NCBI GenBank assembly: GCA_903916555.1
Contig: CAIWXG010000039.1
Span: 1 to 33,326 of the forward strand
DNA: 33,326 bases
DNA from: an uncultured Bacteroidota bacterium
GTDB lineage: Bacteria; Bacteroidota; Bacteroidia; Chitinophagales; Chitinophagaceae
Direction: 5' to 3'
Positions 26,665 through 33,326 of the stretch are shown here, in pieces. The position numbers were made by a program, and so were the translations under genes. Every line of letters starts with the position of its first letter. Within the stretch, counting starts at the first letter, position 1. The notes beneath the pieces were generated by a model. It saw only the letters and a list, made by a program, of their open reading frames with translations, made no database searches and was not told where the DNA came from.

Positions 26665-26860
26665 TAAATAAATCTTCGGCGTTACGACCTTTTAATTTCC
26701 CTACATTTATTAATTTCATTTCCTCAACTGCTTCTTTTATATCTTCTAAAACCTTTGCTTTATAATCGCTGAGGGGTTTAGCTTTTACAAAAGAGAAATT
26801 TTTTAGTAATTCAATAAAAAAGTCGGCTTTACTATCTTTTACATCCAATAATATTTTCAT
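26654..26860 (-). CDS. Antitoxin of the RelE/ParE-type pair
   Basis: The 68-residue protein (MKILLDVKDSKADFFIELLK at the start, KGRNAEDLFNEL at the end) precedes and overlaps the toxin gene. It is acidic in the middle (VLEDIKEAVEEMKL), the part expected to wrap the toxin, and has an N-terminal strand-helix unit that could dimerise and bind DNA. The role is inferred mainly from gene order, size and coupling; the sequence resembles short Bacteroidota antitoxins. The pair has its own candidate promoter upstream (26890-26897). Confidence 0.75.
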   Translation of the reverse strand: MKILLDVKDSKADFFIELLKNFSFVKAKPLSDYKAKVLEDIKEAVEEMKLINVGKLKGRNAEDLFNEL

Positions 26861-26889
26861 GTATCTGTCTTTTAAAGAAATATAAAGTG

Positions 26890-26897
26890 CAAAAATA
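26890..26897 (-). promoter_or_regulatory. Candidate -7 element for the toxin-antitoxin pair
   Basis: On the minus strand it reads TATTTTTG, a full TAnnTTTG match, 29 bases before the antitoxin ATG. The nearest TTG on that strand is 24 bases further, slightly too far for a perfect promoter. Confidence 0.45.
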
Positions 26898-26964
26898 TAA
26901 TGAATATAAACATAAAAAAGGCAATAGAACTATTTGTCAATATTCTATCTTTTATAGCTTTTAC

Positions 26965-27140
26965 GCCTTTGTTGGGTGTTTATACCAACAAATAGTTTGT
27001 TCTTCCGATGACGAATACACTCCATTTTAAGTACTATAAGTTTTTGTTGATAAAAATACAAACAAAGACATTCTAAAGATAAAAAAACTTAGCTATCTTG
27101 GATTATGATGTTGTTTGTGGGTGAAAACACCAACGAAGGC
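26965..27140 (+). repeat. Structured direct repeat, copy B
   Basis: Second copy, 176 bp, same orientation as copies A and C. All three hairpins are present (26968-26988 region, 27043-27062, 27114-27137). The third stem has a G27119/A27132 mismatch. It separates the toxin-antitoxin pair from the GNAT-like unit and ends 24 bases before the GNAT-like ATG. Confidence 0.85.
27094..27101 (+). promoter_or_regulatory. Possible outward promoter inside repeat B
   Basis: TATCTTGG fits seven of eight positions of TAnnTTTG-type spacing, and the same octamer occurs in copies A and C. In copy C a TTG lies 20 bases upstream (28058-28060); in B it is TTC and in A CTG. If active, hairpin 3 would be in the 5' leader of the GNAT-like gene. 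Confidence 0.3.
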
Positions 27141-27164
27141 ACAACGGAAGATTAAATTAAAGAA

Positions 27165-27743
27165 ATGAAAACATTGGGTGAAATTATTTTTAATATACCC
27201 AATTTTTTCGTAATTTTGGGTGTGTTTAATAAAGGTCGTCTATCAGATTTCATTATAGATAAACTTACTAATTCTATAGAAAATGTTGAAACTGGAGAGG
27301 TTTTTGATACTGATATTAATAAGCTTACTACTGCAACATTAAAATTAATTGTAAAGTCGCAATGGCAATTTGATTGGAGAAAAGAAATTAATGATACTAC
27401 AAAATTAGTGTATAAGCTTTCAACAACTAAAAATGATAAAATAATACAAGGACTTGTAAGTATTGAAGATAAAGAAGACCACATTTTTCTTCACCTTGTA
27501 GAAAGTGCAAAATTCAATAAGGGAAAAGAAAAAGTTTATTTGGGAGTACCCGGTAATTTGGTAGCCTTCGCATGCCAACAATCCATTGAGAAAGGCTATA
27601 ATGGATTCGTAGCTTTTGATGCAAAAACAATTCTGATTGAACATTATAAGGCATCGCTTGGGGCAATACACATGGGTGGCAAAAGAATGTATATTAATGA
27701 TAAGGGTGCAAACTTGCTTATAGAAAAGTATTTTAAACAATAG
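27165..27743 (+). CDS. GNAT-fold-like protein, first gene of a two-gene unit
   Basis: The 192-residue protein is unlike a canonical acetyltransferase at the N-terminus (1-75). Residues 80-190 have the GNAT outline: LVYKL and IIQGLVSI strands, then VYLGVPGNLVAFACQQSIEKGYNGFVAF (124-151), whose GVPGNLVAFA-helix-GYNGFV pattern resembles acetyl-CoA motif A, then LIEHYKASLGA (157-167), resembling motif B. Similar proteins occur widely in Bacteroidota beside a small partner. The next gene starts eight bases later. Size, pairing and position beside a toxin-antitoxin pair suggest a GNAT-type toxin or modifier; no direct evidence. Weak alternative: a housekeeping acetyltransferase. Confidence 0.65.
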   Translation: MKTLGEIIFNIPNFFVILGVFNKGRLSDFIIDKLTNSIENVETGEVFDTDINKLTTATLKLIVKSQWQFDWRKEINDTTKLVYKLSTTKNDKIIQGLVSIEDKEDHIFLHLVESAKFNKGKEKVYLGVPGNLVAFACQQSIEKGYNGFVAFDAKTILIEHYKASLGAIHMGGKRMYINDKGANLLIEKYFKQ

Positions 27744-27751
27744 AAAATAAT

Positions 27752-27958
27752 ATGAAGCTAATTAAAGAGCCGGTTGATGTTGATTTTATAATAGAATCGA
27801 AACCTTGGTCGGAAAGCGAGGTAAATGAACTGAGACTAATAATGAGAAAAACGAAGGCTGATGCTACAAAGAAAATAAAAAAAAAAACAAAAGAAAACAA
27901 ACTCAGTGCTGCCCATAGTCAAAATGTTTCAGTAAATACTGCAAGGCAATTATTATAG
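27752..27958 (+). CDS. Small basic partner of the GNAT-like protein
   Basis: The 68-residue protein starts MKLIKEPVDVDFIIESKPWS, continues with an acidic helix (ESEVNELRLIMRKT), and has a Lys-rich tail coded by an 11-base A run (27877-27887). It is eight bases after the GNAT-like gene, so co-transcribed. I do not recognise a family with certainty. As a candidate antitoxin it would come second, as in some systems. The A11 run makes frameshifts likely and could switch the tail on and off. Confidence 0.55.
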   Translation: MKLIKEPVDVDFIIESKPWSESEVNELRLIMRKTKADATKKIKKKTKENKLSAAHSQNVSVNTARQLL

Positions 27959-27967
27959 GATTGCTTA

Positions 27968-28127
27968 GCCTTTGTTGAATAGTTTGTACTTCCGATGACG
28001 AATACAATCCATTTTAACTACTATAAGTTTTTGTTGATGAAAACACCAACAAAGACATTGTAAAGATAAAAAAACTTAGCTATCTTGGATTATGATGTTG
28101 TTTGTGGGTGGAAACACCAACGAAGGC
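27968..28127 (+). repeat. Structured direct repeat, copy C
   Basis: Third copy, 160 bp. Compared with A and B it lacks 16 bases that make up hairpin 1, keeping TTTGTTG joined to AATAGTTTGT. Hairpin 2 (28030-28039 with 28044-28053) is stronger than in A and B because its right arm reads CACCAACAAA. Hairpin 3 is 28101-28110 with 28115-28124. Over the shared part it differs from B at about seven positions. Confidence 0.85.
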
Positions 28128-28129
28128 AC

Positions 28130-28300
28130 AAAAAGGTAAATGATAAAAAGAATAAAGGTTTAACGGATGCAGAATTGATTGCTAAGTATGGGAATGAAAC
28201 ACCCCAAAAATCTTTTAAAGAAATGATTACTGTCCTTTTGTCTGTTAGGAATTTAAAAGTTCCTACAAGGAATAAAAGGCACTTATCTATAAATGAGTGA
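28130..28300 (+). pseudogene. Remnant small ORF after repeat C
   Basis: The frame open from 28085 begins inside repeat C, but its protein-like part starts only beyond it: NDKKNKGLTDAELIAKYGNE, then SFKEMITVLLSVRN. The GLTDAELIAKYG motif resembles very short Bacteroidota proteins linked to toxin-type modules. No ATG lies between the repeat and this motif, so the native start appears lost, perhaps when the repeat inserted or recombined. Confidence 0.35.
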
Positions 28301-28618
28301 TTATTTAAATATAGCCTAAATAGCTATTATTAGGTAATTATCATATTTATTATTTATCTTGTGCATTCTGCTATGTCATTACCATATTTTATAGCCTTAC
28401 TTGCCAAAAGATGCATTTGTTTTTAATATTCTTAGCTGCGTTTCTTTTCATTTTGCATTAGTTCAATGAATATGTTCATAGAACGGTTTTATTTATACTT
28501 CCTGATTCCCTGCGGAAAATCAGGAAGAACGGATGTGTATGGTAGTATTTAAGTTATATAAAATAAATACATTGATAATAAATCAGTATTTTTGTCTATT
28601 TTTCAGACTAATTAAAAT
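28301..28618. other. Intergenic region right of the repeat array
   Basis: The 318 bases hold no gene. A hairpin at 28498-28507 with 28518-28527 (CTTCCTGATT / AATCAGGAAG, extended by CC/GG around the loop CTGC) is the only structure noted; no T run follows. TATTTTTG at 28587-28594 is a candidate -7 element for the transglutaminase-like gene. Confidence 0.5.
28587..28594 (+). promoter_or_regulatory. Candidate -7 element for the transglutaminase-like gene
   Basis: TATTTTTG matches TAnnTTTG and lies 24 bases before the ATG at 28619. The closest upstream TTG (28572-28574) is only 12 bases away, too near for a normal -33. Confidence 0.4.
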
Positions 28619-29620
28619 ATGAAATATCTTTTTATTGTTTTCCAATTATTGTTGTTCCATTCTGTTTTTTCTCAAGTCAAAGAACAAGCTGAAGTAGATA
28701 GAAATTCAGCATTAATTGGATATTATAACTTAGATGAATTACACAATAAACTGGCAATAAAATCTTATTCCGATTCAGAAAAAGTAAGGTCATTTTATTA
28801 TTGGATAACCCAACACATAAGTTATGATGTATCAGAATTTCATTGGTCAGGATATGTTGCACCAAGACATTTACAATCAACAGATAGCTTAGAAAGGGTA
28901 AAAGTACATTTAAATGATTATGGGGCTTATGTTCTTAAAAGAAAGAAGGGAGTTTGTGAAGGCTACGCAACTATTTTCAAGCTGTTGTGCGACCGTTCTA
29001 AAATTGAGTGTGTTATAATACATGGGTGCGGAAAAACAGATGTAAGTTCTATTGGACAATCGCTAACAGAAAATCACGCATGGAATGCAGTTAAAATTAA
29101 AGGGAAATGGCTATTGATAGACGTTTGCTGGGCAAGTGGCTATTGCGACAATATGGTAACCAAGTTTACAAAACAACTAAATGAAAATTATTACCTTACA
29201 CCACCGGATAGGCTAATATATGACCATTATCCTACAGATACTCAATGGACATTGTTGGTAATACCTCCTTCAAAAAAAGAATTCGAGAATTTTCCTGTTC
29301 TTTTTTCTAGAAAAAACAAAGTCAAAATTGATTCATCTAGCCTAAATGGAAATGTAATTGCACATTTAGGCGATACCTTAATACTAAAAGTAGAGATTAT
29401 ATCAGAAACCATTACTCAAGGCAATTATATTCCATGTATTGATGTGTATGATGAACAAGGTGAAATGCTTCCACGTTCAACTAATTCTACAAATCAGACT
29501 TTCAATAAAGACGGAAATAAACTTACTTATACTTATTGCATTGGGTCTAAAAATAGTTGCCGGCTTTATTTGGCTTATGGTTCAGAATACGTTGCAGCAT
29601 ATAGACTACAGGTTAAATAA
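28619..29620 (+). CDS. Secreted transglutaminase-like (papain-fold) protein
   Basis: A signal peptide (1-19, ending SVFSQ) leads to a transglutaminase-core domain (about 30-200). The triad is visible as C113 in KKGVCEGYA, H153 in ENHAWNAV and D168 in LLIDVCWASG. The family includes protein cross-linkers, peptidases and amidases; the WxITQHISYD start resembles bacterial proteins close to kyphoscoliosis-type transglutaminases. Residues 200-333 are a beta-rich, Ig-like C-terminal region with no T9SS tail, so it may stay in the periplasm. It lies just outside the repeat array and is not obviously part of it. Confidence 0.85.
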   Translation: MKYLFIVFQLLLFHSVFSQVKEQAEVDRNSALIGYYNLDELHNKLAIKSYSDSEKVRSFYYWITQHISYDVSEFHWSGYVAPRHLQSTDSLERVKVHLNDYGAYVLKRKKGVCEGYATIFKLLCDRSKIECVIIHGCGKTDVSSIGQSLTENHAWNAVKIKGKWLLIDVCWASGYCDNMVTKFTKQLNENYYLTPPDRLIYDHYPTDTQWTLLVIPPSKKEFENFPVLFSRKNKVKIDSSSLNGNVIAHLGDTLILKVEIISETITQGNYIPCIDVYDEQGEMLPRSTNSTNQTFNKDGNKLTYTYCIGSKNSCRLYLAYGSEYVAAYRLQVK

Positions 29621-29731
29621 GTATCACTAATTGCTACTACAAACTAAAACCCACTACTACAGCGGGCTTTAGTTAAAATTATATGGAACGATTGCTGAGA
29701 TTTAAATTTTATATTGAAAACCCGTAAAAGT

Positions 29732-31195
29732 TTAATAATTATTTTTTGGTATTCGTTTTAAAGTCTCTAATAAATAGCTCCAGAATTTTTGCACAGAGGA
29801 TATTTGTACGCATTCGTCCGGTGAATGAGGCCCATTAATATTGGGACCAAAAGAAATCATTTGCACATCAGGATAATTAGTACCCAAGATACCACATTCA
29901 AGACCGGCATGTACTGCATTTACATGAGCGGATTCGTGAAATAATTCCATATAAAGCTCAGACATGATTTTTACAATTGGAGCATCAGTTCTTGGCTGCC
30001 AGCCTGGGTAAGAACCGCTCAAATTCACGTTTGCATCCATCAATTCAAAAGTACTGGTAATGGCACTTGCTAAGTCTTGTTTTTCACTATCAACAGAGCT
30101 ACGTGTTAGGCATTGCATATTAAAAGTACCTGCTGCAACCAAAATACGAGCCAAATTATTAGAACTTTGCACCAGTCCGTTAATTTCAGGACTCATGCGG
30201 TAAATACCATTAGGGCAGGCATAAACGGCACGTAATAATTTTTGTTGAAACGCTGTCTCCATTACATTTTCAGGTGTCGGAGCTCTATCAATCGTTATAA
30301 TAAGTTTAGGGTCTGTAACTTTATATTCGTCTTTTAAAATAGTGGCAAGTGTTATGAAGGTTTCCTGCATCTTTGCTGCTTTTGTATCATCTGCTACAAT
30401 CACTGCCACCGACTCTCGAGGTATGGCATTGCGTAGGCTGCCACCATTAATACTCGCAATGTTAATGCTATATTCATTGGTAAGATTCAACAATATTCGA
30501 TTCATTATTTTGTTGGCATTACCCCTACCCAAATGAATTTCTGCACCTGAATGCCCACCTGTAAGACCCTTTACCGATATGGTGAAAGCAGACCCATTTC
30601 CAGATTTTACTTGACTATAGTTACCTGTTGCTGTAATATCAATGCCGCCGGCACAGCCTATAGTAAGTTCATTATCTGCTTCTGTATCTAAATTCAGTAA
30701 TATTTTACCTGCCAGTAAGCCGCCTTTTAAAGATAATGCTCCGGTCATTCCTGTTTCTTCATCAATGGTAAACAGAGCTTCAATTGCAGGATGCGGAATA
30801 TCTTTGGCTGCTAATAAAGACATAATAGACGCAACACCAATCCCATTGTCGGCACCAAGAGTAGTTCCCTTTGCTTTAACCCAGTCGCCGTCAACAAACA
30901 TCTCAATTCCTTGTATGTCAAAGTTGAAGTTTGTATCACTATTTTTCTGGTGTACCATATCCAGGTGGCTTTGCAGCACCACTGTTTGGCGTTCTTCCAT
31001 ACCGCTTGTAGCAGGTTTTTTAATAATTACGTTTCCTACCGCATCTACAGAAGTTTCTAATTTCAATCCTTCCCCAAAAGCCTTCATAAAAGCGATTACT
31101 CTTTCTTCTTGCTTGGATGGTCTAGGTACTGCATTCAAATCTGCAAAATGGTTCCATAAAACCATTGGTTCTAACAATCTTATTTGTTTGTTCAT
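29732..31195 (-). CDS. pepD: Aminoacyl-histidine dipeptidase (M20, PepD type)
   Basis: PepD hydrolyses X-His dipeptides such as carnosine, using two metal ions in the cytoplasm. Visible M20 ligands are H77 and D79 in SHLDMVH, D116 in LGADNGIG, catalytic E145 with E146 in TIDEETGMTGA, D170 in NLDTEAD, and a late His in FGPNINGPHSPDE. The lid domain contains the HSGAEIHLGRGNA motif. At 487 residues it has the full family length. A TAnnTTTG match lies on the minus strand at 31215-31222, 20 bases before the ATG. Confidence 0.94.
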   Translation of the reverse strand: MNKQIRLLEPMVLWNHFADLNAVPRPSKQEERVIAFMKAFGEGLKLETSVDAVGNVIIKKPATSGMEERQTVVLQSHLDMVHQKNSDTNFNFDIQGIEMFVDGDWVKAKGTTLGADNGIGVASIMSLLAAKDIPHPAIEALFTIDEETGMTGALSLKGGLLAGKILLNLDTEADNELTIGCAGGIDITATGNYSQVKSGNGSAFTISVKGLTGGHSGAEIHLGRGNANKIMNRILLNLTNEYSINIASINGGSLRNAIPRESVAVIVADDTKAAKMQETFITLATILKDEYKVTDPKLIITIDRAPTPENVMETAFQQKLLRAVYACPNGIYRMSPEINGLVQSSNNLARILVAAGTFNMQCLTRSSVDSEKQDLASAITSTFELMDANVNLSGSYPGWQPRTDAPIVKIMSELYMELFHESAHVNAVHAGLECGILGTNYPDVQMISFGPNINGPHSPDECVQISSVQKFWSYLLETLKRIPKNNY

Positions 31196-31214
31196 GTTTA
31201 ATGAGTTTCGGGGT

Positions 31215-31222
31215 CAAAAGTA
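31215..31222 (-). promoter_or_regulatory. Candidate -7 element for pepD
   Basis: On the minus strand this reads TACTTTTG, a full TAnnTTTG match 20 bases before the ATG. No TTG at the -33 distance. Confidence 0.35.
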
Positions 31223-31382
31223 AGCATTAATAATAAGCCTACATAGTGTGTGCGAAAGGTGGGGGAGTAGTGATTTTGGATTTATAGGTTAGAACATTGT
31301 ATTATAATTAGTAATGCTACCTGAAAACGATTTCATTTACCATAAAATTTGTTGTTATTATGCCCACAACAGAAGAATATAT

Positions 31383-31421
31383 AAAAAACAAAGACTACCC
31401 AATAGATAGTCTTTGTTTTTT
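31383..31421 (-). terminator. Strong bidirectional terminator after pckA
   Basis: Bases 31383-31397 pair perfectly with 31407-31421 (15 bp) around a 9-base loop. The stem itself ends in A6/T6, so a T run follows the GC-containing core in both directions. It lies 27 bases past the pckA stop and serves as its terminator. Confidence 0.85.
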
Positions 31422-31447
31422 ATATATATAATATTTTAATAAACTAA

Positions 31448-33061
31448 TTATACATTTTCCATAACCTTTGGTGCTGCAGAACGAATTTCTTCGTTGGCAT
31501 GTGATGCGTATTTCTCAAAGTTCTTATTGAATAATTGAGCAAGTTCATTTGCTTTTTTATCATAAGCTTCTTTGTCGGTCCATGTATTTCTTGGCATTAA
31601 GATTTCATTTGGTACATCGGGTACTGTTGTAGGCATTAATAAACCGAAAACTGAATGTGGATGATAAGTAACATCGTTTAATGCACCGTTCATAGCTGCA
31701 GTAATCATAGAACGTGTATATTTTAATTTCATTCTGCTACCTGTTCCATAAGCACCGCCGCTCCAGCCTGTATTAATTAGCCACACATTTACATGTGGAT
31801 TTTCGTCTAATTTTTTGCCTAATAATTCAGCATATTTTGTTGGGTGCAATGGTAAAAATACACGACCAAAGCAAGCTGAGAATGTTGTTTGTGGTTCTAA
31901 AATACCAACTTCGGTACCTGCAACTTTTGCTGTATAACCACTAATAAAGTGGTACATAGCTTGTGCTTTGGTTAATTTAGAAATTGGAGGTAAAATACCG
32001 AATGCATCGCAAGTAAGGAAGAATACATTCTGTGGTAAGCCACCATAAGAAGGCTCTTTGGCATTACTTATATAATCGATAGGATATGCGGCGCGTGTAT
32101 TTTCTGTAATGCTTGCATCGGTATAATCTACTGTGTTAGTACCCGGTTGGAACTTAGTATTTTCTAATAATGTACCTGCTTTTATGGCAGCAAAAATTTG
32201 AGGTTCTTTTTCCTCAGTCAAATCAATACATTTAGCATAGCAACCACCTTCGAAATTAAAAACGGAATGTGTAGCCCATCCATGCTCATCATCGCCTATT
32301 AATGCACGGTCAGGGTCAGCACTTAATGTTGTTTTTCCGGTACCGCTTAAACCAAAGAAAAGGGCTACATCGCCATTTTTACCTTCGTTAGCAGAGCAAT
32401 GCATACTTAATACATCGTGGTTGTGTGGCAAAATGAAATTTAAAACACCAAAAATGCCTTTTTTCATTTCACCGGTATAAGCCGAACCGCCAATTAATAT
32501 TACTTTTTTAGTAAAGTTTACGATTGTAAAATTACCTTGACGAGTACCATCTATAGCAGGGTTTGCAAGAAAACCGGGTGCTTGTAATATTAACCAATCG
32601 TGATTTTGCGTTTCAATCTCTGCATCTGTAGGACGTAAAAATAAATCATTACAGAATAAATTAGCCCAAGGCGTTTCGTTTATTACGCGTACATTTAATC
32701 TGTATTCCGGGTGTGCACATGCATAGCTGTCGCGAACCCATATTTCTTTGCCATCTAAGTATTTGCATATCTTATTGTAAAGATTGTCGAATGCTTCTGG
32801 CGATATTGGGATATTAACATCACCCCAGTCAACACTTTTTTCTGTAATAGCATCTTTTACAGTAAATTTATCTTTAGGCGACCTACCGGTAAATTTTCCT
32901 GTATTTACACATAAAGCTCCGGTATCATTAAGAGTACCTTGCCCTAATTTTAATGTTTGATTTACTAATTCAGTGGGATCGAGATTCCAATGTGCTATCC
33001 CTGCGTTTATGCCCAAGTCTGATAATTGTACTTGGGGGTTCTTTTTACCAAATTCCTGCAT
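31448..33061 (-). CDS. pckA: Phosphoenolpyruvate carboxykinase (ATP)
   Basis: The enzyme converts oxaloacetate and ATP to PEP, CO2 and ADP in gluconeogenesis, and in many Bacteroidota runs in reverse to fix CO2. The ATP-type signatures are complete: GGSAYTGEMKKGIF (191-204), the P-loop GLSGTGKTT (237-245) and the metal loop LIGDDEHGW (254-262). The R-SPKDKF substrate motif (60-66) and NTGWSGGAYGTGSRM near the C-terminus also fit. The length of 537 is standard. A TAnnTTTG element lies upstream and a strong terminator downstream, so it is a single-gene unit. Confidence 0.97.
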   Translation of the reverse strand: MQEFGKKNPQVQLSDLGINAGIAHWNLDPTELVNQTLKLGQGTLNDTGALCVNTGKFTGRSPKDKFTVKDAITEKSVDWGDVNIPISPEAFDNLYNKICKYLDGKEIWVRDSYACAHPEYRLNVRVINETPWANLFCNDLFLRPTDAEIETQNHDWLILQAPGFLANPAIDGTRQGNFTIVNFTKKVILIGGSAYTGEMKKGIFGVLNFILPHNHDVLSMHCSANEGKNGDVALFFGLSGTGKTTLSADPDRALIGDDEHGWATHSVFNFEGGCYAKCIDLTEEKEPQIFAAIKAGTLLENTKFQPGTNTVDYTDASITENTRAAYPIDYISNAKEPSYGGLPQNVFFLTCDAFGILPPISKLTKAQAMYHFISGYTAKVAGTEVGILEPQTTFSACFGRVFLPLHPTKYAELLGKKLDENPHVNVWLINTGWSGGAYGTGSRMKLKYTRSMITAAMNGALNDVTYHPHSVFGLLMPTTVPDVPNEILMPRNTWTDKEAYDKKANELAQLFNKNFEKYASHANEEIRSAAPKVMENV

Positions 33062-33093
33062 AATTTTTTATTTTATTTAGTGGAAATTGCCTG

Positions 33094-33101
33094 CAAAAAT
33101 A
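33094..33101 (-). promoter_or_regulatory. Candidate -7 element for pckA
   Basis: On the minus strand this reads TATTTTTG, 33 bases before the ATG. No TTG at the expected -33 position, only AT-rich DNA. The remaining bases to the window edge (33102-33326) show no gene. Confidence 0.4.
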
Positions 33102-33326
33102 ACACATAAACTTAAAAGTAAAGATTATTTTGAAAAAGTATTCTTTATTTTTATTAAATTATATTTAAGCTACAACTGTAAGTTATTGTATAAGAAAAAT
33201 ATAGACAATATAGCTAAGTTATTTTAATGTTTATTTTTTTGAATGATTTTAGAGTTTTTAATTAAAATGTTTATTTGCGTTTTGCAAAATCAGTTTTTTT
33301 ATACTAATACACATTTAAATAATTTG

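Noticed and set aside
26145-28127. Repeats as integron attC sites
   Set aside because: GTTGGGT in hairpin 1 fits the GTTRRRY core, but the opposite end lacks RYYYAAC, the copies lack R''/L'' boxes and no integrase is present. Only the resemblance in layout is kept.
26145-28127. Repeats as a CRISPR array
   Set aside because: Repeat units are about 170 bp, spacers hold genes, and no cas genes are visible.
28498-28527. Hairpin as terminator
   Set aside because: No T run on either side and no gene ends close to it, so it is mentioned only within the intergenic entry.
30642-31223. 193-codon plus-strand ORF
   Set aside because: It is the antisense shadow of pepD, whose motifs are all intact on the other strand.

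Overview
The window is a chromosomal segment of a low-GC Bacteroidota bacterium, most likely Chitinophagia/Sphingobacteriia-like. Supporting signs are two large secreted proteins with C-terminal type IX secretion (T9SS) sorting domains, an ATP-type PEP carboxykinase, a DUF2905 protein, a PepD-type M20 peptidase, and start codons that lack clear Shine-Dalgarno sites. Several starts are preceded by the Bacteroidota -7 promoter element TAnnTTTG. No tRNA, rRNA, CRISPR array, transposase of a classical insertion sequence, or prophage gene was seen.

Layout. 1-3000: a secreted six-bladed NHL propeller protein. 3.1-3.3 kb: a large nested palindrome. 3.4-9 kb: housekeeping genes pyrF, dnaX, a TPR lipoprotein, DUF2905, an S1/P1 nuclease and scpB. 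dnaX carries an A9 run whose -1 frame hits a stop at once, a likely gamma/tau slippage site. 9-11.2 kb: an unusual membrane-anchored kinase with helix-hairpin-helix motifs, then a solitary antitoxin-like small gene. 11.5-15.6 kb: a GH20 hexosaminidase and ligA. 15.6-19 kb: a BatD-like fragment, an Rpn-family nuclease, a DUF922 metalloprotease-like protein, a palindromic element and a ComEA-type HhH protein that overlaps the next gene. 19-26 kb: a VWA-like membrane protein, an unknown secreted protein with a fresh 31-codon tandem duplication, a metallophosphoesterase, a hotdog thioesterase and a second T9SS cargo protein.

26.1-28.3 kb is the accessory region and the most interesting part. Three direct copies of a 160-176 bp structured repeat separate a RelE/ParE-type toxin-antitoxin pair (minus strand), a two-gene GNAT-like unit (plus strand) and a remnant ORF. 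The layout resembles a cassette array. Each repeat contains two or three GGTG/CACC-type hairpins, and the copies show paired base changes in the stems. No recombinase lies in the window.

28.6-33.3 kb: a secreted transglutaminase-like protein, pepD, a strong bidirectional terminator and pckA.

How genes work together: most are single-gene units, often convergent with only a few bases between stops (dnaX/TPR, ligA/BatD fragment, phosphoesterase/thioesterase). Plausible functional groups are DNA replication and segregation (dnaX, ligA, scpB), secreted degradation (GH20, S1/P1 nuclease, DUF922), and the stress/addiction array.
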